Positions 1-5,446 of a stretch of DNA of 6,673 nucleotides are shown in pieces. The translations under genes were made by a program, and so were the position numbers. Location of the stretch: the NCBI GenBank assembly GCA_934511335.1, contig CAKSWL010000121.1, forward strand, positions 1 to 6,673. The letters run 5' to 3'. The notes beneath the pieces are model-generated. The model saw only the letters and a program-made list of their open reading frames with translations. It did no database searches and was not told the DNA's origin. Source of the stretch: an uncultured Cloacibacillus sp. GTDB taxonomy: Bacteria; Synergistota; Synergistia; Synergistales; Synergistaceae. Numbering within the stretch: the first letter of the stretch is position 1; each line of letters opens with the position of its first letter.

Positions 1-88
1 ACCGCTGGCCGCTGAGGTTGTCTGGCATAAGAAAGTATCACAGGAAGACCTATTTACAGAAAACTATTCACACGCTCGACAAAGCGGA

Positions 89-120
89 GCCCGGACCTTT
101 GCAGATCCGGGCCCAGTTTT
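89..120 (+). terminator. terminator-like hairpin at left edge
   Basis: A 7-bp perfect stem, GCCCGGA (89-95) with TCCGGGC (106-112), closes a loop of about 10 bases. It is followed after CCAG by TTTT (117-120). The T-run makes it plus-strand oriented, which suggests that a plus-strand gene ends at or before the left edge. On the minus strand the hairpin is followed only by TCCGCTTTG, so it could also serve, weakly, as the end of the minus-strand operon that stops at 175. Confidence 0.45.
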
Positions 121-136
121 AGAGGTTTTCCGCGCG

Positions 137-157
137 AGCCGCGCGCGGCGGGCTTTT
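137..157 (+). terminator. second GC-rich hairpin with T-run
   Basis: AGCC (137-140) plus GC pairs with GC plus GGCT (151-154), with one bulged G, and TTTT occupies 154-157. An alternative fold pairs CCGCGCG (130-136) with CGCGCGG (142-148). Both put the T-run on the plus strand. It lies only 18 bp beyond the stop codon of the minus-strand gene, so it may help to insulate the two strands. The stem is short and the T-run brief, so confidence is low. Confidence 0.3.
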
Positions 158-174
158 AGTATGGACGGGCGGCG

Positions 175-1326
175 CTAGCGTACGTTTTTCACAGCGCTTA
201 CGCTCTCGATATAATCGATGCCGCGCTTTTTCTGTTCGGCGATCACAAAGTTGTAGAGTTCGTCCGAGGCCGCCAGCTTCTCAGGCGCGATCACGCCCTT
301 TTCTTTTATCAGGCCGGAGGCGACGGCGTGCGCGAATATCGAGCAGGTGAGCCCGGTGCAGCGTCCCATTGAATTGTTCCACGTTTTTTCGTCGAATCTG
401 TCGCACAGGTCCCACGTGTACTTGACGTAGTCGCGCCCCTTGCAGCCTTCGACGACGACGCGCATGATCGTCAGATCGCGGTCGCCGGCCTCCGGGTCCA
501 TCTTCCACATGGGGAAGAGGAGGTCGCAGGCGACTTCCCGCGGAGAGACCGCGCTCCCTCCGAGCACCCTCTTCTCTTCGTCAAAGAGCCCCATAGCGCG
601 CAGCAGACGCATCTGTTCCACATGCCCCGGCCACCTCATGGTGCGTTCCTGCATATTTCTGGCCCTGACGTTTTTCACGAGGGAGCGCAGTCCGTCGGTG
701 ATGAAGGTTTCAAGCGTCCCGACCTTGGGGAATTCCTCAAGATCCAAGTCTCCCATGGCCTCTATGACGACCGGCTCGAAGTCCTTGATATAGCGGGCGG
801 GCCTGGTATATTCCTCGATCACGTCGGCAGCGGACCAGGTGATCTGGTAGTTGAAGGGGGGGATTTTCTTTTCGGGAATGCCGCCCACGTATATGACCGC
901 CTTCTCTACTTCGTCGAGCAGCGCGGCGCCGCGGCCTACGAGGAAATTGGACATGCCGGGCGCGACGCCGATGTCGGGCACTACCGTGACATTATGCTTT
1001 TTGGCCAGTCCGTCGAGCTCTTCAAAGTCCTCTGGCATGAAGGAGATGTCGCAGAGGTTCTTTCCCGCCTTTATAACGGCCTCCATCATCCGACTCCCCA
1101 AACATCCGGGGACGCCGGCGGTGACGATGTCCGCGTCTTTAAGAATGCCGGCGAGCTTTTCGGCGTCGGTGCAGGAGCAGAGGGCCGTCTCTACCGCGCC
1201 GTTCTTCGCCTTTATTTTTCCCAATGTTTTTTCGTCTAAATCAACGACGGTGACGTCGAAGTCTCTGCTCATGTCTTCTGCGATGATGTTTCCCACCAGG
1301 CCTCCGCCGATTTGTACAGATTTCAT
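175..1326 (-). CDS. LysDH/saccharopine dehydrogenase-family oxidoreductase B
   Basis: This is a 383-residue cytosolic NAD(P)-dependent oxidoreductase. A Rossmann fold opens the protein: GGGLVG (residues 7-12) fits GxGxxG, and Asp29 ends the second strand, which usually favours NAD over NADP. PDIGVAPG (117-124), LDEV (137-140) and YVGGIP (146-151) strongly resemble the core of bacterial L-lysine 6-dehydrogenase as I remember it, and the length (about 385) matches that enzyme. The C-terminal domain carries TDGLRSL and the GRCTG segment. The substrate is inferred to be an amino acid or an imine/opine derivative; lysine is a candidate, not proven. The start ATG at 1324-1326 follows AGAGGAGG with 8-nt spacing. 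The gene is last in a minus-strand operon, 36 bp behind a full-length paralogue. Saccharopine reductase or carboxynorspermidine dehydrogenase relatives are alternatives. Confidence 0.85.
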   Translation of the reverse strand: MKSVQIGGGLVGNIIAEDMSRDFDVTVVDLDEKTLGKIKAKNGAVETALCSCTDAEKLAGILKDADIVTAGVPGCLGSRMMEAVIKAGKNLCDISFMPEDFEELDGLAKKHNVTVVPDIGVAPGMSNFLVGRGAALLDEVEKAVIYVGGIPEKKIPPFNYQITWSAADVIEEYTRPARYIKDFEPVVIEAMGDLDLEEFPKVGTLETFITDGLRSLVKNVRARNMQERTMRWPGHVEQMRLLRAMGLFDEEKRVLGGSAVSPREVACDLLFPMWKMDPEAGDRDLTIMRVVVEGCKGRDYVKYTWDLCDRFDEKTWNNSMGRCTGLTCSIFAHAVASGLIKEKGVIAPEKLAASDELYNFVIAEQKKRGIDYIESVSAVKNVR

Positions 1327-1362
1327 GAAAACGTCCTCCTCTCGAAGCGCTTTTTCGCCAGG

Positions 1363-2526
1363 TTACAGTTCTGCAATGTTCTGATGTATCTTAACGTTTC
1401 TCTTTTTAAGCTCGTCTATGAATATCTCGACCGCTTTGGCGTTTTTCCCGATCTCTTCCGGCGGGTTGACGCCGGGATTGCTGAGCACGCCCTCGGCGAT
1501 CAGCTTGCCCACGATGACGCAGGGGAAGCCGGTAGTCCTCGACATCGACGGGTATAGCGTCTCCTTGTCTTTTTCGTCGTACAGGCTGAACTGGTATTGC
1601 AGGCGTTTGTCGTCTTTTTTGCCGGTCACTTCGACATAGTAGAAGGTAAACTCGTTCTCTTCTTCTCCCAGCTCCATCTTCGGATAGGCGAGCTTGGCAA
1701 ATACGTCTCTCGGACGGATATTCGCCCCGTTTACCTCTATGGGCTCCAAGCTGAACAGGCCTATTTCGCGGAGGAATTCCATCCTCGCCGCCGTCCCTGG
1801 ATATCTCAGGGTATACTCCGTAACGTTGGGGCTGGGGATAGTGTCGAGGAGCGTCCGCGAGCCGTCCGTAAAGAAGCCCTCCATTTTCGGGAGCTTCAGC
1901 CCGGGGATTTTGAAGTCTACGGCCTTACAGCCGGAAAGCGCCGGAACGCTGATGATCTTTCCGTCTTTCTTCGTCCGCGCCGGCCTGACATACTCCTCCA
2001 CAAGGTCGTCGGGCGAGAAGACGAGTTTGTAATTATAGGGCTCCTGCGGAGAGGTCGGCAGGCCGGTGACATAATATGTCACATCTTCCACTTCGTCCAG
2101 CTGGCTGCAGGCGTATCCTATCAGGACGCTGGAGGAGCCGGGAGCTACGCCGACGTCTTCAAAGGTGGTGACCCCATATTTTTTCGCTTCCGCATCCCAG
2201 TCGCGGTAGTCCTCCCCCATGAAGGAGATGTCCGACATGTTGACGCCCGCCCTGATCACGGCTCCCAGCATCTGGTAGCCGAGGGAACCGGGCACGGCCC
2301 CGATCACGAGGTCCTGCCCCTTTACGGCCGCGCTTATGGAGGCCGGCGAGGCGAAGTCGACGTCGCTTCTTCCCTTGATTTTCCCCTTCGACTTTAAAAC
2401 AGTCTCCTCAAGCTTGTCCTTTACGGCGTCGCAGACGGTGACCTCATATCCCTCGTCCGCGGCCAGATCCAGCGCCATTACGGAACCCACGAGGCCGTTG
2501 CCGAGCACGGTAACCTTTTTCTTCAT
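1363..2526 (-). CDS. LysDH/saccharopine dehydrogenase-family oxidoreductase A
   Basis: This 387-residue enzyme is a diverged paralogue of the next gene in the operon. GNGLVG (residues 9-14) is the dinucleotide-binding loop and Asp33 ends strand two, suggesting NAD. EDVGVAPG (123-130) followed by QLDEVEDV and YYVTGLP aligns with the lysine 6-dehydrogenase core. A late segment reading SMSRTTGF, then GVNPPEEI, also resembles the C-terminal part of that family. It shares DISFM, EEYxRPAR, TDGxRxL and RPRD/SPRE blocks with its neighbour, but the two differ widely elsewhere, so the duplication is old and they probably differ in substrate or form a mixed oligomer (inference). The ATG at 2524-2526 has AAGGAGG 9 nt upstream. 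It sits between the antiporter gene (42-bp gap) and oxidoreductase B (36-bp gap). The exact substrate cannot be read from the sequence. Confidence 0.85.
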   Translation of the reverse strand: MKKKVTVLGNGLVGSVMALDLAADEGYEVTVCDAVKDKLEETVLKSKGKIKGRSDVDFASPASISAAVKGQDLVIGAVPGSLGYQMLGAVIRAGVNMSDISFMGEDYRDWDAEAKKYGVTTFEDVGVAPGSSSVLIGYACSQLDEVEDVTYYVTGLPTSPQEPYNYKLVFSPDDLVEEYVRPARTKKDGKIISVPALSGCKAVDFKIPGLKLPKMEGFFTDGSRTLLDTIPSPNVTEYTLRYPGTAARMEFLREIGLFSLEPIEVNGANIRPRDVFAKLAYPKMELGEEENEFTFYYVEVTGKKDDKRLQYQFSLYDEKDKETLYPSMSRTTGFPCVIVGKLIAEGVLSNPGVNPPEEIGKNAKAVEIFIDELKKRNVKIHQNIAEL

Positions 2527-2568
2527 CAGATATTTCCTCCTTGTTTCGTTGTTATTGAAAAATCGTTT

Positions 2569-4005
2569 TTAACTTTCCTTCTTGGAATAGAATACGAAGA
2601 GTCCCAGATATCCGAATGCTATCGCTACCAGCGGATTTACCCAGTTCAAGATCGCATAGGGGGCGTATGAGAGCGTAGCAACCCCCAGAGTGCCCGACAT
2701 GTAAGCTCCGCAGGTCGTCCAGGGTATGAGCGAAGATGAGAGCGTGCCGGCGTCTTCGAGGGTCCTTGAGAGCATATAGGGAGCCAGCCCGGCTCTATCA
2801 TATGCCGGCTTCATGAGGCGCCCGGGCAGCACGATGGCTATATACTGATCTCCTACGAAGAGGTTTACCCCGATGCACGACAGCACCGTCGCCGCAATGA
2901 GATTGCCGGGCTTCGAAAGGACCCTGACGGAGGCGTTCAGAATGACGTTCAGGTAGCCCACGGCCTCAAGGATCCCTCCGAATCCGATGGCTATCCAGCT
3001 CAGCGAAATCGTCCACATCATTCCCTGCAGTCCGCCCCGCGTCAGCAGGCCGTTGACCATCTCCGCTATCTCTTTGCCGAAAACGTCAGCCGATACGCTT
3101 CCGGTGTAGCCGTACTGAGCCGCCTCTATGATGCCGGCAAAGCTCTCTCCCTGAATAAATATCCCGCACAGCGCGCCGGAGACGATTCCCAGCATCATCC
3201 CAGGGATGGCGGGGATCTTTACGATGGTAGAGGCGATCACCACGACAGGCGGCAGCAGCAGCAAGGGGTTGATGTCCTGGATGGAGGCCAGCGCCTTTCT
3301 TATCTCAGCGATCCTCGCCGGGTCGTAATCACCTGAAACGTCGATGGAGAAGGTGATCACGGTGAAGAGTATCAGCGCTATGAGGTAGCTGACGCCCGTC
3401 GTATAGAACATCGACTTGATATGATCGTATAATTTGGCGCCGGAGACGGCGGGAGCCAGGTTGGTCGTATCCGAAAGGGGGCTCATTTTATCTCCGAAGT
3501 ATGAGCCGGAGACTATCGCGCCGGCCGTTATGCCGGGAGATATCCCTAAGCCGGCCCCCACTCCCATTAAAGCTACGCCGACGCTGGCCGCGGTGCCCCA
3601 AGAGGAGCCCGTCGCCAGCGAGACTATGCTGCATATCAGCAGAGAGATTATCAAAAATGTCTTAGGGGTCAAAATGGCAAGCCCGTAGTCGATCATTGTG
3701 GAGATCACGCCGGAAGTCATCCAGACGCCTACCATGATCCCGACCATCATGAGGATAAAAAACGCCGAGGTGGCCGCGTTTACCGCAGAGACATATCCGT
3801 CCTCCAGTACCTGCCATTTATTCCCCAGGCGCAATCCTAAGAGAATCACCAAAAGGATGCATATGAACAGGGGGATGTGGGCATCCAATTCTAATTTCAC
3901 GACGCAGAACATCACAATGGCCGCAACGGCGGCTATTACCGCAATCGATTCGCAGAGACTGGGCTCCCTTCCGCGGGGATCGGTTTTTTCAATGTTAGAA
4001 CTCAA
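2569..4005 (-). CDS. NhaC-family Na+/H+ antiporter-like transporter
   Basis: This is an inner-membrane secondary transporter of 478 residues with about 11-12 hydrophobic segments; the first begins near residue 20. The block GSYFGDKMSPLSDTTNLAP (167-185) is the hallmark of the NhaC/MleN antiporter family. ATGSSWGT (131-138), GDQY (385-388) and the late LEDAGTLSSSLIPWTTCGAY stretch also fit it. The family exchanges Na+ for H+, and some members (MleN) swap organic acids such as malate and lactate. Because it heads an operon with two amino-acid-type dehydrogenases beside an Lrp regulator, import or exchange of an amino acid or its product is a reasonable inference. Start: a GTG at 4009-4011 is in frame but only 3 nt from GGAGG. 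The TTG at 4003-4005 has ideal 9-nt spacing and is preferred; the difference is two residues. Confidence 0.9.
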   Translation of the reverse strand: MSSNIEKTDPRGREPSLCESIAVIAAVAAIVMFCVVKLELDAHIPLFICILLVILLGLRLGNKWQVLEDGYVSAVNAATSAFFILMMVGIMVGVWMTSGVISTMIDYGLAILTPKTFLIISLLICSIVSLATGSSWGTAASVGVALMGVGAGLGISPGITAGAIVSGSYFGDKMSPLSDTTNLAPAVSGAKLYDHIKSMFYTTGVSYLIALILFTVITFSIDVSGDYDPARIAEIRKALASIQDINPLLLLPPVVVIASTIVKIPAIPGMMLGIVSGALCGIFIQGESFAGIIEAAQYGYTGSVSADVFGKEIAEMVNGLLTRGGLQGMMWTISLSWIAIGFGGILEAVGYLNVILNASVRVLSKPGNLIAATVLSCIGVNLFVGDQYIAIVLPGRLMKPAYDRAGLAPYMLSRTLEDAGTLSSSLIPWTTCGAYMSGTLGVATLSYAPYAILNWVNPLVAIAFGYLGLFVFYSKKES

Positions 4006-4014
4006 TGACACGCA

Positions 4015-4019
4015 CCTCC
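4015..4019 (-). promoter_or_regulatory. Shine-Dalgarno site deciding the nhaC-like start
   Basis: The minus strand reads ACGGAGGTGCGTGTCATTG. GGAGG lies 3 nt before GTG (4011-4009) but 9 nt before TTG (4005-4003). The other genes here with a clear site use about 7-9 nt, which argues for TTG as the true start. Confidence 0.6.
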
Positions 4020-4080
4020 GTTGAATAATAGATGTTTTGGTGATGGAGAAAAAATGAAATTTATTTACCTTGCAGTATGG

Positions 4081-4109
4081 ATTATATAATTTGACAGAAA
4101 TAATTTATA
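4081..4109 (-). promoter_or_regulatory. candidate promoter of the nhaC-dehydrogenase operon
   Basis: A perfect TATAAT -10 element occurs on the minus strand at 4086-4081, within the self-complementary ATTATATAAT. No good -35 hexamer lies at the right distance: 17 bp upstream the minus strand reads TATAAA. A strong -10 with a poor -35 would fit an activator-dependent promoter. The implied transcript start near 4074 leaves a leader of about 70 nt. Confidence 0.4.
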
Positions 4110-4166
4110 TCTTTTTTTGAACCTTAAGACCGGCATTAAAAAAATATATTGTCCGTTATAATTCTA

Positions 4167-4189
4167 TATACAGAACATTGTTCTGTATA
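4167..4189. promoter_or_regulatory. perfect 23-bp palindrome, probable Lrp/AsnC operator
   Basis: The 11-base arms TATACAGAACA (4167-4177) and TGTTCTGTATA (4179-4189) are perfectly complementary around a single T. The 15-base core CAGAACATTGTTCTG (4171-4185) matches the E. coli Lrp consensus YAGHAWATTWTDCTR at 13 of 15 positions. It lies in the divergent region between the regulator gene and the operon it faces. Its centre is about 59 bp upstream of the predicted regulator transcript start and about 104 bp upstream of the operon start. That the neighbouring regulator binds here is inference. Confidence 0.7.
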
Positions 4190-4201
4190 ACGCATCCAAA
4201 T

Positions 4202-4230
4202 TTTTGCGGCTCTCGATAATACGATATAAT
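4202..4230 (+). promoter_or_regulatory. candidate promoter of the Lrp/AsnC gene
   Basis: A perfect TATAAT is at 4225-4230. The -35 region is weak (TTTTGC at 4202-4207 with 17-bp spacing; TTGCGG at 4204-4209 is the other option). The implied start near 4237 gives a leader of about 67 nt. A second TATAAT (4157-4162) could start transcripts inside the palindrome, which would allow autorepression, but it has no -35. Confidence 0.4.
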
Positions 4231-4303
4231 GTCTTTGTATACATCAGACGACGCAGAGGATTGCCGAAGATTATGAAAAGCAAAACTACGATGAGGTGAG
4301 GCC

Positions 4304-4783
4304 TTGGGACGCAACAGAGTTATCAATCTGGACGACACTGGATGGAAAATTTTAAGCGAACTGCAGCAAAACCCCCGAATCCCCTACCGAGAGATCGGCA
4401 AAAGGGTGAATTTATCCTGCTCCTCCGTTTTAGAAAGAATCAGGCGCATGGAAGAAGAAAGAATCATACAGAATTATCAGGTCGTCTTAGACGCTCAGAA
4501 GATAGGATATACGATACAGGCGATCATAAAGATTAAATTTCATTCTCTGAACGACGAGGAGATGCTTTTAAAGAAGCTCAGGTCGAACGCCTATGTCAGG
4601 CAGCTGTGGGTCACAACGGGCGAGAGCGATTTTATAATGGAAACGATCTTTCCCGCCATGGAGGACATGAACGACTTCCTCGTAATGCTGGGGAGGCACG
4701 GGCGGACCTTTTCATCGATCGTACTGAACAAACCGATCTTCAACACGCAGCTTTTTCCGCCGGCGCGTATGGACGGCCTGTAG
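4304..4783 (+). CDS. Lrp/AsnC-family transcriptional regulator
   Basis: This 159-residue DNA-binding regulator has the usual Lrp/AsnC length and layout. Residues 9-55 form the N-terminal helix-turn-helix (LDDTGWKILSEL, then the recognition helix around SCSSVLERIRRME). Residues 68-145 form the RAM ligand-binding domain, with the effector-site motif TTGESDFIMET near 104-114. Family members sense amino acids and form dimers to octamers. It is divergent from the nhaC-dehydrogenase operon across 298 bp that contain a palindrome matching the Lrp consensus, so it probably controls that operon and itself (inference). The start is TTG at 4304, because the frame is closed by a TGA at 4292-4294 and GAGG lies 7 nt upstream. 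It converges on an ilvD relic across a terminator hairpin. Confidence 0.93.
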   Translation: MGRNRVINLDDTGWKILSELQQNPRIPYREIGKRVNLSCSSVLERIRRMEEERIIQNYQVVLDAQKIGYTIQAIIKIKFHSLNDEEMLLKKLRSNAYVRQLWVTTGESDFIMETIFPAMEDMNDFLVMLGRHGRTFSSIVLNKPIFNTQLFPPARMDGL

Positions 4784-4850
4784 CGGCCAGGGCGGAAGCA
4801 GCGATCGTTCTTTCCCAGGCTGAGGGAGTTTAAGGAAGGGCTATGTTTCT

Positions 4851-4889
4851 CAAAAGCGGGGGCGCCGAGATCGGATGCCTCCGCTTTTG
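4851..4889. terminator. bidirectional intrinsic terminator
   Basis: Arms CAAAAGCGGGGGC (4851-4863) and GCCTCCGCTTTTG (4877-4889) pair over 12 of 13 positions. The loop contains a smaller CCGA/TCGG pairing. The GC core followed by TTTT on either strand makes it usable in both directions. It sits between the convergent regulator gene (stop at 4783) and the ilvD relic, whose ancestral stop codon (4892-4894, minus strand) directly abuts it. This supports the reading that the relic was once a real minus-strand gene. Confidence 0.7.
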
Positions 4890-4891
4890 CG

Positions 4892-5243
4892 TTAAAGGAT
4901 TAGTCTCCGCCCTTCGGATTTTTTGTTTTTCAGCACGCCGCCTCTATTCAGGAGGGCGCGAAGGCCCTGCGGCGGCGGCCGAGGAAGGGGCTGCCGGACG
5001 GCTGTTCTGCCGGCTTGGATTTTTTTTGCGGCGCACCGCGAGCTCTTCTTTCGAGACGAGCAGGATGAGGAGCTTTTCGGGAGTGGTCATCGATATGACG
5101 CCCCCTCTTCGACGAGCCCAATCGGGCCGCCTGCCGCGGCTTTAGGCGGGAGGTGTCCGATGGCCGCGCCGGATAATCTCCCGTCGGTTATCAGCGCCGT
5201 CCTGCCCCATTATCGCGTAGGCAGGCGTGAGCATCTCGCGCAT
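4892..5243 (-). pseudogene. ilvD: decayed 3' end of a dihydroxy-acid dehydratase (IlvD/Edd family) gene
   Basis: Conserved IlvD blocks appear in the right order on the minus strand but in different frames. [13 protein letters not shown] lies at 5243-5205; [10 protein letters not shown], then IGH, then [13 protein letters not shown], at 5197-5102, a frame that stops at 5087-5089; [20 protein letters not shown] at 5099-5040, a frame that stops at 4944-4946; and RALLNRGGVLK at 4960-4928, ending in TAA at 4892-4894. Intact IlvD reads [41 protein letters not shown], then RGGVLK near its end. The relic therefore has at least three frame changes and small deletions, and the usual residues between SG and IGH are missing. 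Only about the last fifth to quarter of a roughly 560-codon gene remains. The intact enzyme uses an Fe-S cluster to make 2-keto acids for valine, leucine and isoleucine. This copy cannot. Phosphogluconate dehydratase is a less likely parent. Confidence 0.8.
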
Positions 5244-5246
5244 CGC

Positions 5247-5275
5247 TTGCATATTGCCGCGGCTTGTGGTACTAT
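5247..5275 (+). promoter_or_regulatory. candidate infC operon promoter
   Basis: TTGCAT (5247-5252), 17-bp spacer, then TACTAT (5270-5275) preceded by TGG, which is an extended -10 (TGn). The predicted start is near 5282. It lies at the broken end of the ilvD relic, just outside the recognisable homology. Confidence 0.45.
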
Positions 5276-5374
5276 CTTGCAGTTGATAAGTATCAATGGG
5301 TTTTAAGCAGAGGATGCCCCTCTCGCCTGCCGATGTTTTCAGTTGTCAGGCTTGCCCCGAGAAGATATTTCTAG

Positions 5375-5411
5375 GGTCTGGGTGCATTCTTGTGTACTCA
5401 GGCCTTTTTTT
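5375..5411 (+). terminator. attenuator terminator upstream of infC
   Basis: GGTCTGGGTGCA (5375-5386) pairs without interruption with TGTACTCAGGCC (5393-5404). That is 12 pairs including three G-U, with a 6-base loop TTCTTG, followed at once by seven Ts (5405-5411). It lies 21 bp before the infC Shine-Dalgarno site, so it would abort operon transcription unless the 5' arm is sequestered. Confidence 0.75.
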
Positions 5412-5431
5412 ATCGGCCGAATAATTTTTTC

Positions 5432-5437
5432 AGGAGG
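5432..5437 (+). promoter_or_regulatory. infC Shine-Dalgarno site
   Basis: AGGAGG is followed 9 nt later by ATA (5447-5449), the in-frame codon directly before the IF3 reading frame. The out-of-frame ATG at 5442-5444 is only 4 nt away and opens a two-codon frame (ATG CCA TAG). The site therefore supports ATA as the infC start. Confidence 0.7.
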
Positions 5438-5446
5438 TGCAATGCC

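Larger units (their letters stand above)
5282..5446 (+). promoter_or_regulatory. infC leader with probable L20-type attenuator
   Basis: This untranslated leader of about 165 nt begins with a 14-bp palindrome, TTGATA-AG-TATCAA (5283-5296). It contains a local hairpin (AGAGG 5309-5313 with CCTCT 5319-5323) and ends in an intrinsic terminator (5375-5411) just before the ribosome binding site. Bases 5311-5320 can also pair with 5380-5390: ten pairs, one G-U, with T5383 bulged. That would break the terminator stem, so terminator and antiterminator are mutually exclusive. IF3-L35-L20 operons in Bacillus are controlled by L20 acting on such a leader; that L20 does so here is inference. Confidence 0.6.

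Noticed and set aside
622..2397. Long plus-strand ORFs (for example 622-1239 and 1597-2397) opposite the dehydrogenase genes.
   Set aside because: They are antisense shadows of well-supported genes in GC-rich DNA, with Arg/Gly-rich compositions and no recognisable domains.
4054..4089. An 11-codon ORF (MKFIY...) after GGAG in the divergent region.
   Set aside because: It is too short, lies across the predicted operon promoter, and does not show the repeated residues of a leader-peptide attenuator.
4091..4096. Perfect TTGACA on the plus strand.
   Set aside because: At 16-18 bp spacing only a run of T is present, with no -10 element, so it is probably chance in AT-rich DNA.
4919..4930. T-rich run after a small TCCG/CGGA hairpin, read as a plus-strand terminator.
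   Set aside because: The stem is only 4 bp, and the run corresponds to the Lys codons following RGGVLK in the ilvD relic. The stronger terminator is at 4851-4889.
4843..5306. Longer plus-strand ORFs starting at 4843 and 4923.
   Set aside because: They are Arg/Ala-rich shadows of GC-rich antisense relic DNA, begin in or just after a terminator hairpin, and lack a ribosome binding site.
5160..5309. A 49-codon plus-strand ORF with a good-looking GGGAGG site six bases before its ATG.
   Set aside because: It is antisense to the ilvD relic. The apparent ribosome binding site is the complement of the conserved IGH-containing block, and the product shows no recognisable family.
5390..5446. Extension of infC upstream to the TTG at 5390.
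   Set aside because: It has no Shine-Dalgarno site before it, and it would translate through the terminator stem, the T7 tract and the real binding site. The added residues do not look like IF3.
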